Shown here one piece after another: positions 24,253 to 37,078 of a DNA stretch of 64,000 nt (positions are counted from its first letter, which is position 1; each line of letters opens with the position of its first letter). A model generated the notes under the pieces. It saw only the letters and a program-made list of their open reading frames with translations. It searched no databases and had not been told where the DNA came from. The DNA comes from Meloidogyne chitwoodi (lineage: Eukaryota > Nematoda > Chromadorea > Rhabditida > Meloidogynidae). The stretch covers positions 1,364,001 to 1,428,000 of the forward strand of contig JACZZP010000001.1 in the NCBI GenBank assembly GCA_015183035.1, given 5' to 3'. The translations under genes and the position numbers were made by a program.

Positions 24253-26228
24253 ATGTTTTCCAATTCAGCTTTTGATGATATTGTGAATATCTCTCAATTA
24301 AGTGGGAAATTTTCAGTTTCAGAATTTGAAAATATACACGCTTATTTGAATGAAGATAAGAAGTTGGATGAAATTCGTCAAATTTTGATAAAACGTCTTG
24401 AAAATTTGCAAAATAATATTAACCAAGAATGGTCGAAAATTGTTTCTTCACAAAAATCTGAACTTCTCCTCGAAATGCAGGAAATTCTTTACGATATGCA
24501 ACTAGTCGAGCATGCAGCTAAAACTCCACTTCTGCATGTAGCTAAAATAATTTTCGCTGCAAATCCTGCGCGGTGTATTTGTCGTGAAACTAGTCCAGGT
24601 TCTTATATTTTTAATTGCTCCTCTTAGGAAAAATATTATGTAAAATTTTGTGTTAAAAATTAAAAAACTCATTTAGCAAAATCAAAACCACCCAAAAGAC
24701 GAAGAAGTGAATTAGGAGGCATTGGTAGTGTTGGCTGTTCAATCGGTTCAAATGAAGTTCGTAATACTTTTAGTATCGCTAAACGAATGCTTAATCGTGA
24801 GGTGAATTTTCGTAACGATATATTATTTTTCAGTTATTATTGAGCATTAAATTCTTTAATTAACATAGGATTAGAAGTTACTAAATAGCTAATGTAAGTA
24901 ATTTTTAGAAATATAGTGAAAATGTTAGTATTTTAAAAATATAATTTTTAAGGAGGAACAAAAAAATAATTATGATGATTGGGAACAAACCTCACAATCA
25001 GCGCAAAACAGCCGAAAATCTTCAATACGTACAACAATAAAGCAGCCATATCAAAGAAAAGGTCTAATTGTTACTCGAACTCCATCTGGAAAATTTCAAA
25101 CTGATAGAGCAGCTTTTTCACCTCCCAATGATATTTTTCAAGATTTAATTATTTCAAAAGGCTTAAATAGTCGTAATGAGGTTAGACTTTTCAGAATATT
25201 TTAAAATTAAATTATAAAAAATTTAATTTATGAACTAAAATTGAATCTTGGTCATTAAACTTTTAAATTTACTGGAATGTCTACTTTAAAAAAACTTATA
25301 AGGAGCAATCCAGTAATTAATATATTTTTTTAAGATTTGCGAAGCAATAAGAAAATTTTAAATACGTAGATTAATATTTATAGTTGATTAATATTTTTAC
25401 TTATTTAATATTAAAGGAAATAGCAACAACTAATGAAGATCTCCAAAATGATAATGATGATTGCCTAGCCGAATTAGAACGAACAATACCAATTTCTTAT
25501 CAAGACTGTCCCTCATCGCCAACATTTTATAGAAATATTGACAAAAAGCTATCAACAGTTTTATTGCCTTGTAATAGATCTCCTTCGTGGAATGGTAAAC
25601 CGTCTGAAGCTTCGATGGAATGTGGAATTGAATTTTCACCACTTGGAACAAGAGCTTCCAAAAAGCGAAGTTGGGGAAAAGGAGGAGATACATTTACTGA
25701 TTGTGTGGGAGGAAAGAGCCCACGAAAACGATATAGAGAAATGAGCGGTTAGTGAAAGTATTAACATCTATAATCACAAATTTTTGTATTAATTGTGATT
25801 AATTTACAAATATTCCATTAGATGATGATGTACGACGGCCCTCAGCTTCTACTGATGAACCAACCTATTGCTTGTGCGAACAGGTGCTGACTAAATTAAT
25901 TTATAAATTAATTAAAAGTTTAACTAAAAATGTTACAGGTTGATTTAACTTTTCTGTTCAAACTTTGTATTGAATTTATAAAATTAAATTTATTTGTATT
26001 AAGAGTATTATAATTTTTTCTCAGGTTTCATTTGGTGATATGATTTGTTGCGACTACGAGCTTTGTTCTGTTGAATGGTTTCACTTTTCCTGTGTTAATC
26101 TTAAAAGCAAGCCAAAACAAGGAAAAAGATGGTTTTGTCCATTATGCCGACTCAATGATAAGCCAGGTAGTCTTAAACCAGAATTACAACAAAAGTTGGA
26201 TCAAATACATAAACTACAAGGACAATAA
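24253..26228 (+). CDS. ING-type PHD-finger protein
   Basis: ING proteins read H3K4 methylation as subunits of histone acetyltransferase or deacetylase complexes. The C-terminal PHD finger is complete: [19 protein letters not shown], then [26 protein letters not shown]. These are the exact Cys4-His-Cys3 ligands and GDMICCD aromatic-cage context of ING family fingers. The N-terminal exon (24253-24591) encodes a helical region ([20 protein letters not shown] and onward) that fits poorly to the canonical ING dimerisation domain. The middle is long, serine-rich and basic, with [15 protein letters not shown] and [10 protein letters not shown] as likely nuclear localisation signals. Splicing from CCA-G at about 24597 into AKSKPP keeps the frame and avoids the stop at 24625. 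Confidence 0.8.
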
Positions 26229-26724
26229 AATGTAAAAAAATGATGAAAGAAATTTCTATATAATTTGATTTTTTGTAAATTTTTCTTTTTGTATTTCACA
26301 TACAAATGTAGAAAATAATTTTGTACTTTTATAAATAATATTTATAAGTAAAAAAACTAAGCTTTTAAAATTTTTTTAAAATAAGTGTAATGTCAGGCCG
26401 TAAAATGACCGGCCGCAAAAGTTGCACTCCCATCGCAACCATGTCATTTCATAATATGGAATGTTATACCTTACAACATTTGCAGAACTTTTAATTAATT
26501 AAACAATGGAATACAATTTATTATTAATAATTTATACACACAAAATTTACACGTTAAACAAGTAATACATTTAGATGGTAATTATTGTATTTAGGGATTA
26601 ATTAATTTAGTAATTAATGTAACCTAGTTATAGTAGTACAAATACATTTAAATATATCAGTTTTTATATAATCAAATAGTTATTCAATCATTATATAACA
26701 TCTCTCCATCCTTCATTTTATTTT
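26229..26724. other. Intergenic, convergent 3' ends
   Basis: About 500 bases between the ING-type stop and the kinase stop. A short island near 26393-26445 is comparatively GC-rich (CAGGCCGTAAAATGACCGGCC). I see no partner copy and no fold that explains it. Confidence 0.4.
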
Positions 26725-27933
26725 CTAGGTCGAAGTTGTGCCCGTCGTCAATTGCCAATCATATGTTTCTTGAAGATTGCATTGGAACCGCTTTGCGACT
26801 CTCTTTACCATTTCCCGCATCCATCCATAGTCAACTATGTCCACGTAGTGAAGACCCGCCAAATACACAACAATTTCGCGTAACTCATTCTCCTGTAATA
26901 ATTTTTTAATTTAAAAAGGCCAAAAATTACAAACATCATCTTTCTTGAAGAGAGTCTTTGGATTTTTCTGCGCATCCGACTTGAGTCTGCGCAGTCTGCG
27001 TTTATCCTCAACATTATGCCAGGGTAATCTGTCTTGATCGATTAAATCAATCAACATATACACCCAACTTTCACAATCATCCTTCCGGCCAAGATCATCC
27101 CCTTCGTGCATACTTACGGACGCAAAACGAATTGTTCCCTTGAACCTTGTCTAAATTTAGAAAATTTTATAACTTTAAGAAAAATATCCAAATTACCTTC
27201 TTACGCGGATTTCGAATCTTGCCATCAGTTCCCAAAAACTTTCTCGCAATTCCAAAGTCAACCATGTATACTATGTTCTGAAATTGTGTTCTTGCAAGTC
27301 CAATAACAAAGTTTCCTGGCTTTATGTCACGATGTACATAACCCAGATCGTGCAAATCACGGATAGCCTCTAGAGATTGGATTGCGCAGTAGTACCCAGT
27401 ATTTGGACTAAAAAATAAATATTTTAGCTATTTTTAATAAATTATATGTGCTCTTCTCACCTGAATACTTTTCCTGGCCTTAATCGTTTTATATCCGCCA
27501 ATGATTTTCCAAGCAATGACATTACTATAAACATATGATTAGGCATTGGGTCACTGCTGTCAATAAGAACTGGGAAGTGTTTTCTCGTACTTTCAGGACG
27601 TTCAGCAGCCTCTCTTAATACCTATAAATAAATAGAGAATTTATTTAGAATTAAATTATATTTATATTTACTTCAACTTCCATCATGAGCTTATAATGAT
27701 CTCTGGAGAATTGTCGCTGTTCAAGCTTGAGAGCATATCTTCCATCATCTCTCGAAGAAGTAACTTCATATACAGCGCCATAGCCACCATGGGAAATGCT
27801 ATTTACAACTCTGAATGTTGTATTTTGACGTCTGAAAAATTAAATAAATTAAAAATGAGAATAAAATAATATTAATAAAATAATACCCAATGAATTCTGC
27901 GCCATCAGCAATACTTCCTGATGTTGTTGACAT
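26725..27933 (-). CDS. CK1 superfamily kinase, tau-tubulin-kinase-like nematode type
   Basis: Serine/threonine kinase. The catalytic domain starts almost at the N-terminus. It shows a glycine loop NSISHGGYGAVYEV, the VAIK-equivalent lysine in YALKLEQ, YVHRDIKPGN (catalytic HRD) and VYMVDFGIARKF (DFG). The CK1/TTBK block in place of APE reads SMHEGDDLGRKDDCESWVYM. Lobe-end elements follow (LPWHNVEDKRRLRRLKSDAQ). The protein is about 310 residues and ends TGTTST with no long tail, so it is a kinase-only member of the expanded worm CK1 group. All catalytic residues are present, so activity is expected. Confidence 0.92.
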
Positions 27934-28336
27934 TAATAATAGCCAACAGGAAGAAAGCGGCAAGTGAGTGAAGGAGATAAGTTTTTAATAATAATTAAAT
28001 TTAAGTTTTTATATAAAATAAGCTTTAAATAGTTAATTTTAAATTAAATAATTAATTATATATATTTTTGTATTTTTTAAATTTTTGTTAATAATTTTTT
28101 AACATTTTTAGATTAAATTTTGATATTTACCTATATTTAATTATTCCATATTTTTTATTTATTTTTTAACAAAATAATAATATTACAAATTTATACATAT
28201 AAATTAATTCTAATAATAATAAAGAGAGAAGAATTAAATTATAATTTAAATAAAATATGAGATATATATTTATAAATAATTTAACTAAAAATATTTAATA
28301 ATAAAATAATAATAAATTAATTTATTTATTTAAAAA
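27934..28336. other. Intergenic, 0.4 kb, extremely AT-rich
   Basis: Between the kinase start and the bHLH stop. Almost pure A/T apart from a short GGCAAGTGAGTGAAGGAG patch next to the kinase ATG. Nothing recognised. Confidence 0.5.
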
Positions 28337-29195
28337 TTATAAAAAATAAATATTATTATTATTTTTATTAATAATATTATTCTCATTTTCTAAATAATTT
28401 AAAGTTTGTATATTATTGTAATTTTCAGTTTTTGGTGAATAAATTTGAGAATATTTATTAAATGAAGATTGTTGATTCTACAAAAAATAAAAAAATTAAA
28501 TTAAAAAATAATTAAAAATATTTTATAAAATTAAAAAAAAAAGAACCTGATTAAAATTATTTTTGATTGAATTTTTTGAAATAATTAAATTATTATTTTC
28601 AATTTGTTCTTCTTCTTTGTTATTATTATTATAATTATTTTTAATTTCATTTTTTAATTCTAAAATTGTTTTTGGTTTTTGTTTTAATAATTCTTCAAGA
28701 TGTTTAATATATAAAATTGCTATTTTTAATGTTTCTGCTTTTGTTAATTTTTTATCATTACAAATTGAAGATACACAATTATTATTTAACTAATTTATTT
28801 ATTTAAATTATTATTATTTAAATAAAAACTTACAACATTTGCTAATTTTTCATATCCATTATTTACTTCTTGTACTCTTTTCCTTTCTCTTTCATTTCTT
28901 CTTGCAACTTGATGAGGTTTTTTCCCTCCAAATTTTATTCCAATATTATTATTATTATTATTTCTTTTTTGTTGTTTTTTAGAAATAACTTTAAAAAATT
29001 TAAATTTTATTAATTTTAAATCAACTTACTATTAAATTTCTGATTTTCTTTTTTACTTAATTTTTGTTTGGAATTTAAATTATTATTACTAGAAGAAGGG
29101 GAAAATGAATTAATAGAAGATAATGATGTTGTTATATTATTTTGTTGATTATTATTATAAGATAATAATAAAGAAGAAGAAGAACATTCATTCAT
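28337..29195 (-). CDS. Achaete-scute-family bHLH transcription factor
   Basis: Proneural-type bHLH regulator that binds E-boxes as a heterodimer with an E-protein. The core reads KFGGKKPHQVARRNERERKR-VQEVNNGYEKLANVLNN, a loop, then KKLTKAETLKIAILYIKHLE-ELLK. The RRNERERxRVxxVNxGxxxLR pattern and the KxxTKxETLxxAxxYI second helix are those of ASCL proteins. The loop is longer than usual (NNCVSSICND inserted at an exon junction near 28790). Both flanks are asparagine/serine-rich. The start is the ATG at 29195 (MNECSSSSLLLSYNN). Ordered paralogue assignment (hlh-3, hlh-14 and so on) is not possible by eye. Confidence 0.88.
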
Positions 29196-32100
29196 TTTTA
29201 TATAAATTAAAATTTACTAAAAATGTTACTATAATTTATTCCTAAAAAAAGTAAAGAAATATTAAAAAGGGTCAAATTATGAGATAAACTTAAAAATAAT
29301 AAAGACTTTTTTGTATAAAAGAGAGAGAGAGAATAAAATTAAAAAATATATAATTTGATCATTTTATTAAATTTATTTTGAATACAAAATAAATAAATAT
29401 ATTATTTATTTGATTGAATAGTGTTGTGTTGTGTGTTTATTTATTTTATATTATATATTATATTATAGTAGTTGCTGTAGCAATCACTCATTGGCATTGC
29501 GTGCCTGAAAATAAAGGCATAATATATTTTTTTTATTTTTGTGTGGTCTTCGTGGAAATGTGCGGGGATGAATGGATCGCGCGGGTGAATTAAGAAGCAA
29601 AATAATGGAAGAGGATGGGGCGGTGCTTGAGAGAATTTTGTGAATGAATTGAAATAAAAGGCAGATGTCCTTATAAAAAATAATAAATTTGACGTTTTTT
29701 TAAATATTTTAAAAAATAATAATAAATTAATTAGATTTATTAAATTTATAAATAAAAAAGCATAACATTATTCTTCTTATTATCAATTATTTAAAATATA
29801 AATAAATAATTTATATTTATTTTTTAAAATCTTTTTCTCTTTTCTCCCGTTGAGAATTTTAAATAAAAAGTAAAAATATATAATCCGCGGCACTTTATAC
29901 ATTTTTTATTCATTTCTCGTCTTAATAGTTTGAAGTGTTTTGAGAGGATTTTAATTTTTTATACATCAATGAATACTTTTTGTAGTTATTTTTGACTAAA
30001 ATTCTCTTTTTTTTAACAAATTATTTTTTTATTTATTTTTAAAAATATGTAAATTATTTGAATTTATTTTGTTATGCCCTGAGGGCTTACCGCCAAAAGT
30101 TTAAATATTTAAAAAAATAATATATAAATAGTTCATACGCATGCTCTAACTATTATTTGAATAAATAAATAAAAAAGAAGATTCTCTCCAATGGATATAC
30201 AAATATTTTTAGCTTTTGTTTTGAATTCCCGCAGAGGTGATCAAAAGAAAATAAAAAATAATTAATAATTTAAAAATATTTATTTATTTATTATTTTTAA
30301 ATAATTTCTAAAATAAATAAATATATTCTTTTTTAAATAAATTTAAGTAAAATTTTGTTAAAAATATAGCCATAAAAGCGGCAAAATAAAAAAACTAGTT
30401 TTCTAAAATCCATTAGCTAAAATGAATTTTAAGTTAAAATAATTGGGAATAAGAGCAAACATTAATAAAATAAATAAATATATTTAAATATATTATTTAA
30501 TATTATATATTCAAAGTAGTCATTAAAGGATTTAATAACAAAAAATAACAAAAATTAGTTTTATTTTTTATAATAATAATTTTAAGACATTTTTAAATGA
30601 CTTTTTTGTGTTAATCTGTGGTATGCCCCTAAAGCCAAAATTAAAACTTTTAAAATTAAAAAAATAAATAATTTAAATTTGATAATTATTTATTTTAATA
30701 AATATTAAAAATATATATTTTATTATTTTAATCTTTTTATTGTTTTTTCAAAGCTTTTTAGCGACATAAATAACCTTATGTCGAGAAAAGAATGGACTCC
30801 TTTTTTAATAAAAAGGTATATATAAGCGGTTATTTTGAAGAATTAAAAAAATAATAATATATTTAATATTAAGAGGAGAAAAAGAAAATTAAAAAGGAAA
30901 GCAATTTACTAAAATAATATTTTTCTGTTCTCGTTTTTTTGTCGGTCCATGAGGACACTTAATTGTGAAAATAAGGACGCTAAAATATTTTTTTATTAAA
31001 AAAAGGAAATAAAAATTAATTTTATACATTTTAAAAATTAAATTAATTTTTATTTTATTAATTTAAAATATTTAATTAATTTATAAATAAATAATAATAT
31101 ATTTAATTTTTACTTTGTCCTAAATAAAATGTTTACCAAACAAGGAAATTAGAGAGAAGAAATAAATGTTTTATTTTCATCCAACTAATTAAATGAGAGG
31201 ATATCGAGTTTCTATTTTTAAAATATATATTTTTATTCCATTTCTTTACTTTTTTTATTTGCTTCTTTTTTCCTTAAAAATAAATAATATTATTTATTTT
31301 TAAAACCATCAAAAATTCCCGGTCATCATCGTTAATAAATTTATTTTATTTTTTAAGGGAAATATTTTTGGCGGGAAATATTTTTTAAATAATTAAATAA
31401 ATAATTATAATTTAAAAAATAATAATAATTTTTTAGTATTTTTAATTTATTTAAAAATAAAAATTAATATTACGTAATCTTTATGAGTATAATTTGATTA
31501 GTATATTTATAATAATAATAAATAAATATATTGAAAAGAAAAATAAACTCAAGTATAGGGATTATAAAATAAATATTAATTTTTATTAAATTTAATTAAT
31601 TATTTTTTTATTTTTAAATAATTAATTTTAAAATATTATTTTTTGCGGTAATTTACAAATTTATTTATTCAAAAAAAAAGAGAGAGAGGATTATGGTGAG
31701 ATTTTTATTTAAAAGAAATGATTAATTTATTTATTTGTTTGTTTGTTATTTTTTCAAAATAAATGGCTCACTCTGGCGCCAAATTGTTTTTAAATCTTAA
31801 AAAATTAGAATTGTTTTTTAAGTCAAAAAAATTTTTTTCCATTTGAAGTGCCGAAAACTATTTGTTTTTTTTGTTTGGAGATTATATCTTTTTTATTTTA
31901 TTTTTTTACAATTCTTTTTTCATGTTTTAGGCCTTGTTTTTTTTGTTACAGAAGTCAAACAAAATAAAATAAAATAAAACCTTTCTCTACAACTTATTAT
32001 AAATAAATTGTTAGGACAAAAAGAGAGGAGAGAGATGTCATCTTTTGACTAAAAAAATATAAATAAATTAATTAAATGCCGCTATTAAATATTATTATTT

Positions 32101-32374
32101 ATTTAAATAAAATAATATTTACCTAATTTGAAGTCTTTTAAATTTAATTGGCTAATAAATAAATAAATAAATATATTTAAATAAAAACAAATAATAACTA
32201 TTTTTATTAAATTTAAACTTTTATTTTAAATTCTTTTTTCTAATGTTTAACTTTATAAAAAATAATTAATTTAGAATTTTTGTTTAAAAAAATTATTTAA
32301 TTAAATATTTTTACTTAATTAAAGTTCGCGCATCTTAAATATATTTTAAAAAATGTTATAAATATATTATTATT

Positions 32375-32405
<31 letters not shown>

Positions 32406-33594
32406 GATCATCTCTCATCAATTTATTATTTTCTTATTTCCCTCAAAAATGCAAATTTTTGCTACTCTTGACCGATTTTTATATTATTATTATTTTTTAT
32501 TCATTCAAATTATTTTTTTTTCACAGCTGGAGCCTTACAAGTTTTTATATAAATATAAAATTAAAATTATTATTATTATTATGTTTTACATAAAAATAAA
32601 TATAATAATTAATTAAGGACAAAAATTAAATAAATAAATTAAATATATAACACTAATAATATTATTTTTAATTTAAATAAGATAATAATATTTATCAAAT
32701 ATTAAATAATATTTTTATTTTTATTTTCGTAAAAATATTATTTCCTCGAATTTTATTATTACTAATTTTTTATGAGATAAAATTAAATAAAAAATATATT
32801 TTCTGGTTTATCCCCTTATTTTTAAATATTTTTACCTTTCCTTCTCTCTCACTAAATTAAACAATTCTAATTTCAAATAACAAATAAATATATTTATTTA
32901 TTTATATACACAATTAATTCTCGCGCGTATTGCGTAATCTCCCAAAAATCCCCCAAAGCTAGACAGGTGCTTCTTTTTTTTTATTTCTTAAAATGTACAA
33001 ATTTGGAAAAATATTTTTAGGCGAGAATAATTTTTTTATTTTTATTGAACGAAAAGAAAATGAAAAAAAATGTTAGGTTTCTTTTCACAAATTTAGATAT
33101 AAATAAATAAATAAATTTATTTAAAATTATTTAATGACAATATTAAATAATTATTTTATTTTTAAATTTATTTTTAAATAAATTTGTAATGTTTTTAAAT
33201 TATTATTATTTTGTAGGATTATTATTATTATATAAATTATTAAAAATAAAAAACAAAAGAAAAAAACTCTCTCATCACTCTATTTATCCTTTAATTGTTA
33301 GGAATTAATATATTAGACTTTCTCTTTTTTTTTATAAAAAATATATTTTATTTTATTTATATGTCAATAATATAAAAATAAATAAAAAATAATTAAATCT
33401 CTTAATTTATGAATAGATTTTTGATTTTTTAAATAAATTATTCTATTGTTTTTTATTCTATTTACACCTAATTATTTTTTAGTTGAATGAATTTGTGCGC
33501 GAAATTAATATTTATATTTTAATATTTAAAAAACAATAAAAGATTATTTTTAAAAATATTAATTATCTTTATATTTTATTATCTTTATAATTAA
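29196..33594. other. 4.4 kb AT-rich desert upstream of the bHLH gene
   Basis: No exon can be supported. Most of the stretch is A/T with short homopolymer and TTTA/ATTA runs. A few less AT-rich islands stand out: 29465-29680 (includes ATGTGCGGGGATGAATGG and an E-box CAGATG at 29662-29667), 30066-30092, 32925-32965. These are candidates for regulatory DNA of the bHLH gene, by inference from position only. Low-complexity open frames such as 32404-32616 are not genes. Confidence 0.45.
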
Positions 33595-34134
33595 TTAATA
33601 ATCTAAAGGACCATTATACCATCCATAATAATAGCCTGATGGACTTCTAATAATTTTAAAAAATTAAATATTTAAAATTAAATATTTAAAATAAAAATAT
33701 ATAATTATAATTTTATAAAAATAAACTCTTACTTATAATTTTTATAAGGAGAATAAGTATAACTTCCATAAAAAGATAGAGGTTTATAATTATTAAATGG
33801 ATAACTAAAATAAATAAATAAATAAATAAAATATATTTTAAAAAAAAACCTAAAATGATGTTCTGGCCAATTTGAATAATGTCTATTATAAAAATTAACA
33901 TAAGTCTAAATATATTTTAATTAAATATATTTAAATTAATAAACTAACTCTAACACTATTATATCGATATGAAGGATAATATGATCGATAATAAGGATAA
34001 TAATAAATATATTGAATTTTTGGTGTTCCACTGACATCATCAATACTTTTAATTGAATAAGTTTTTGAAATTGTAGGAGGAGGTCTGTACGATGACAGAC
34101 TAGAAACTGAAAGGCTACGAAATATTGGAGCCAT
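33595..34134 (-). CDS. Tyrosine-rich small protein
   Basis: Four exons give about 125 residues. Exon 1 reads MAPIFRSLSVSSLSSYRPPP then TISKTYSIKSIDDVSGTPKI, followed by tyrosine-dense sequence (YIYYYPYYRSYYPSYRYNS), NFYNRHYSNWPEHHF, SYPFNNYKPLSFYGSYTYSP and the end SGYYYGWYNGPLDY. There is no signal peptide or membrane helix. Exon boundaries have GT donors and AG acceptors and hold the composition throughout, which supports a real gene. The family is not recognised; a structural role (cytoskeleton or cuticle-associated) is a guess from composition. Confidence 0.65.
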
Positions 34135-34433
34135 TTATTTATTTATTTCTTTTTATAACTTTTAAATTAAATTTAATTTTGATAATGAGAAAGAATATAT
34201 AAATATTTATTTATTTAATATTGGGCTTATATGTTAGGCTTGATTTTATTTATTTTATTTTTATCTATGAACTAAAAATCAATTTTTTCATTAAAATATT
34301 TTAGTACTTAACAGCTGACCTTTTTTAAATTAAAAATAAATAAAATAGTTAAAGATTTTATAAATAAAAATATTTATTATTTTTTAACAATAATTAATTA
34401 ATTAAATTAAATAAATTAAAAAATTAAGTAATT

Positions 34434-36490
34434 TCTATTTTACACCAATGTTGATAAGAATTTGTTGGTGAAATATTTATTGATGGAAATATATTTGGAT
34501 AATTAACTGCATCTGGATATTGCTGATCTTCAAGGCAAATACCACCAAATGGAGGATATATTTGACCATTAATTCCTTTTATCTTTTTTTTAAATAAATA
34601 ATTAAATAAATAAATTATTTTATAAAAAATACTGTTGATGGAATATTAAGTTTTGAAGCTGTATAAACTTGTAATGCTGGTTGATTTGTCCATAATTTTA
34701 ATGAATTATTACTATTTTGACATTTAAGAATTGCAATTGGTTTTGAAAAATCTTTATTTTGATTATTTAAAATAAAATTATTATCAATTTCTAAAGGATT
34801 ATTTTTATCAGATTTTAATAACTTTCCTTTACGAAAATCTAATAAAGTATTAGAAACTGAACAAATTTCTCCTGTTGGTAATAATTCTGAATTAAATGGA
34901 GTAAACTTTAAATAAAATAATTATTTTTTAAAAATAAAATAAAAAACCAAATCAGAATCTAATTGTAGCCAATGATTACTTATATCTCCATAACCAGCCA
35001 AATTAAAATAATTATGTTGTACTAAATTAATAGGTGTTAAAGTATCAGTATTAGCTTCAAATCCCTTAAAATAATAAATTAAAATATAATTCTAAATATT
35101 AATATTAAATTACTATAAAAGAGAAGTAAATATATAAATTTAAAAATATATTTATTTATTTTAATAATTAAATGTTCAATTTTATTATATTTATATTTGG
35201 ATGTTGCTATTTATTGTTAATTCAATGTTGTAAAAATAAAAAGAATAATAAGGTATTAAATTATTTTATTTTATTTTTTTAATTATTTTTTTTTTCAGAA
35301 ATTAAAATATCAAAAGAAAACATTTGGTAAAGAAATGAATACTTCAGGTAATAAATATATTAATTAATTAATTAATTAATTAATATTAAAGTAAATAAAA
35401 CAAATAATAAACAGAAAATAATTAAAGAAGAAAATAAAAAACAACAAAAATGTCAAGATTGTCAAAAATTAATAAAATTATCACCAAAAAAAGAAGAAAA
35501 AAATATTAGTAATTATTATTCTTTAATGACTTTAGATGAACTTGGTCTTGATGAAAATTTTTTAGAAGAACATAAAAAAGAATTAGAAATGAAGAAAAAA
35601 CAAAAAGAAGAAGAAAAACAAGAATATTCTCTTTTAGCTTTAAAAAATTTAAATATTAAAGAAGAAAAAGAAGATATTAATTTAATTAATAGTGAAGAAG
35701 AAAAAGAAGAAAATATTAAAAAAGAAAAAGAAGAAAATAAATTAATAGAAGAAGAAGAAGAAAATATATATGAGGTTATTATTTATTTTTATTAAATTAA
35801 TTAAATGTTTTTATTTGACAGAATTTGGATAATATTAATCTTAGTAAAGAATATAAAATGGATAGAGAAAAAGAAAATAATAATATAAAAATAAATTTAA
35901 TTAATTAATTAAATATTATATTTAGTAATTTAATAATAAATAATTAATTTACAATTTCAAGTGTATTATTTTCCAATTTGTAAATTATTTTAACATTTAA
36001 ATTGCCTGGATAATTACTTTCTTTTTCTGAACTAAAAAGATTAAATTCAATTAAATTATCTAAAATTTTTGTCATTTTCCATAACTAAAAATTATTTAAA
36101 AAATTAATTAATTAATTAATTAAAAATAAAAAAAACTCTTTTTCCAAATGTTGTTTTACCTCCATGTAAATGATTTAAACCTTCATTTGAATCTAATAAA
36201 TATTCTTTATCTTCTAATTTAAACTTTGATTTTCCAATTCTATTAGCAACTCTACCAATAATTGCACCAAAAAAAGGACTATATTTTAAATAATTTTCTA
36301 AACAATCAAATCCAAGAACTACAGATCGTTGTTTTTTATTTTCTATTGGTATTTGCCAATCACGAATAATTGCACCATAATTAATTATTTTTATAATTAC
36401 TCCAGTTTTTGATTTTAATTGATATTCAAAAACATCTTCTCCTTCAAATTTACCAAAATGTTTAATTATTGGAAATGTTGATGATGACAT
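34434..36490 (-). CDS. GALM: Galactose mutarotase (aldose 1-epimerase)
   Basis: Interconverts alpha and beta anomers of galactose at the start of the Leloir pathway, in the cytosol. The N-terminal exon gives INYGAIIRDWQIP, VVLGFDCLENYL, FGAIIGRVANRIGKSKF and LNHLHGGKTTFGKRV with the first catalytic His. The next exon (about 35940-36085) carries LWKMTKI to YKLENNTLEI. The next resumes GFEANTDTLTPINLVQHNYF-NLAG with the second His. The general-base Glu is in GGICLEDQQYPDAVN near the C-terminus. All catalytic residues are therefore present. The intron between about 35070 and 35940 is unusually long for this genome and contains a complete gene on the opposite strand. Confidence 0.93.
35172..35908 (+). 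CDS. Nested gene: Lys/Glu-rich protein with hydrophobic N-terminus
   Basis: Lies entirely within an intron of the mutarotase gene on the other strand. Exon 1 (35172-35251) encodes MFNFIIFIFGCCYLLLIQCC then KNKKNNK: a signal peptide or single anchor with cysteines. Further exons follow GT/AG introns in frame and encode KCQDCQKLIKLSPKKEE, SNYYSLMTLDELGLDENFLE and a long run of E/K-rich helix (EEEKQEYSLLALKNLNIKEE and similar), ending NNNIKINLIN at 35908. The whole is about 175 residues. Composition suggests a charged coiled coil. No family is recognised. Translation in vivo is not proven, but four consistent splice junctions argue for a gene. Confidence 0.6.
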
Positions 36491-37078
36491 TTTTTTAAAT
36501 TACTTTTTTTAAATAAAATAAATAAATATTATTATTATTATATTTTTATAAAAATTAAAATAAAATAAATAATAAATTTATTAGATAAGTAAATAATTGT
36601 AAATAGGTAGTAGTAATTGACATTTAAATATACCTATATAATTATTTAATGTTTACTTTAACTAAAAAATTATATTTAAAATTATTGATACAAAAATATA
36701 AATAAATAATTTATTATCACTTTTATTATTTTGTAAGAAAATTGTGATTATTTTTAAAATGTGCATGTACATATAAATTGAATAGTTTAAAAGAAAGTGA
36801 ATTGGAAAAAAAATCAAATAATTAAAATTTTGTAAAAAAATATATATTTAATTTATTATTATTTTTTAATTTATTTTTATTAAATATTTTAATTTATTTA
36901 TTTTATATACAAACAACTGTTTTATTTAAAGCTTTGGACTTTTTTACTTTTAATGAATGAGTCATCTGTTGTATGTAGTTTTACTTCTCTCTTTTATTTG
37001 TTAAAATCAATATTTATTTATTTATTTATTTATTTTTATTTTTTATAAAAAAAAATAAAATAATTTTATATTTAAGAA
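36491..37078. other. Divergent spacer between mutarotase and parvin
   Basis: About 590 bases, strongly AT-rich, which must hold the promoters of both head-to-head genes. A TTTA-repeat run lies at 37012-37034. No other feature is seen. Confidence 0.5.

Noticed and set aside
32404..32616. Open frame of 70 codons in the desert
   Set aside because: Phe/Ile/Tyr-only low-complexity translation of AT-rich DNA, with no splice context.
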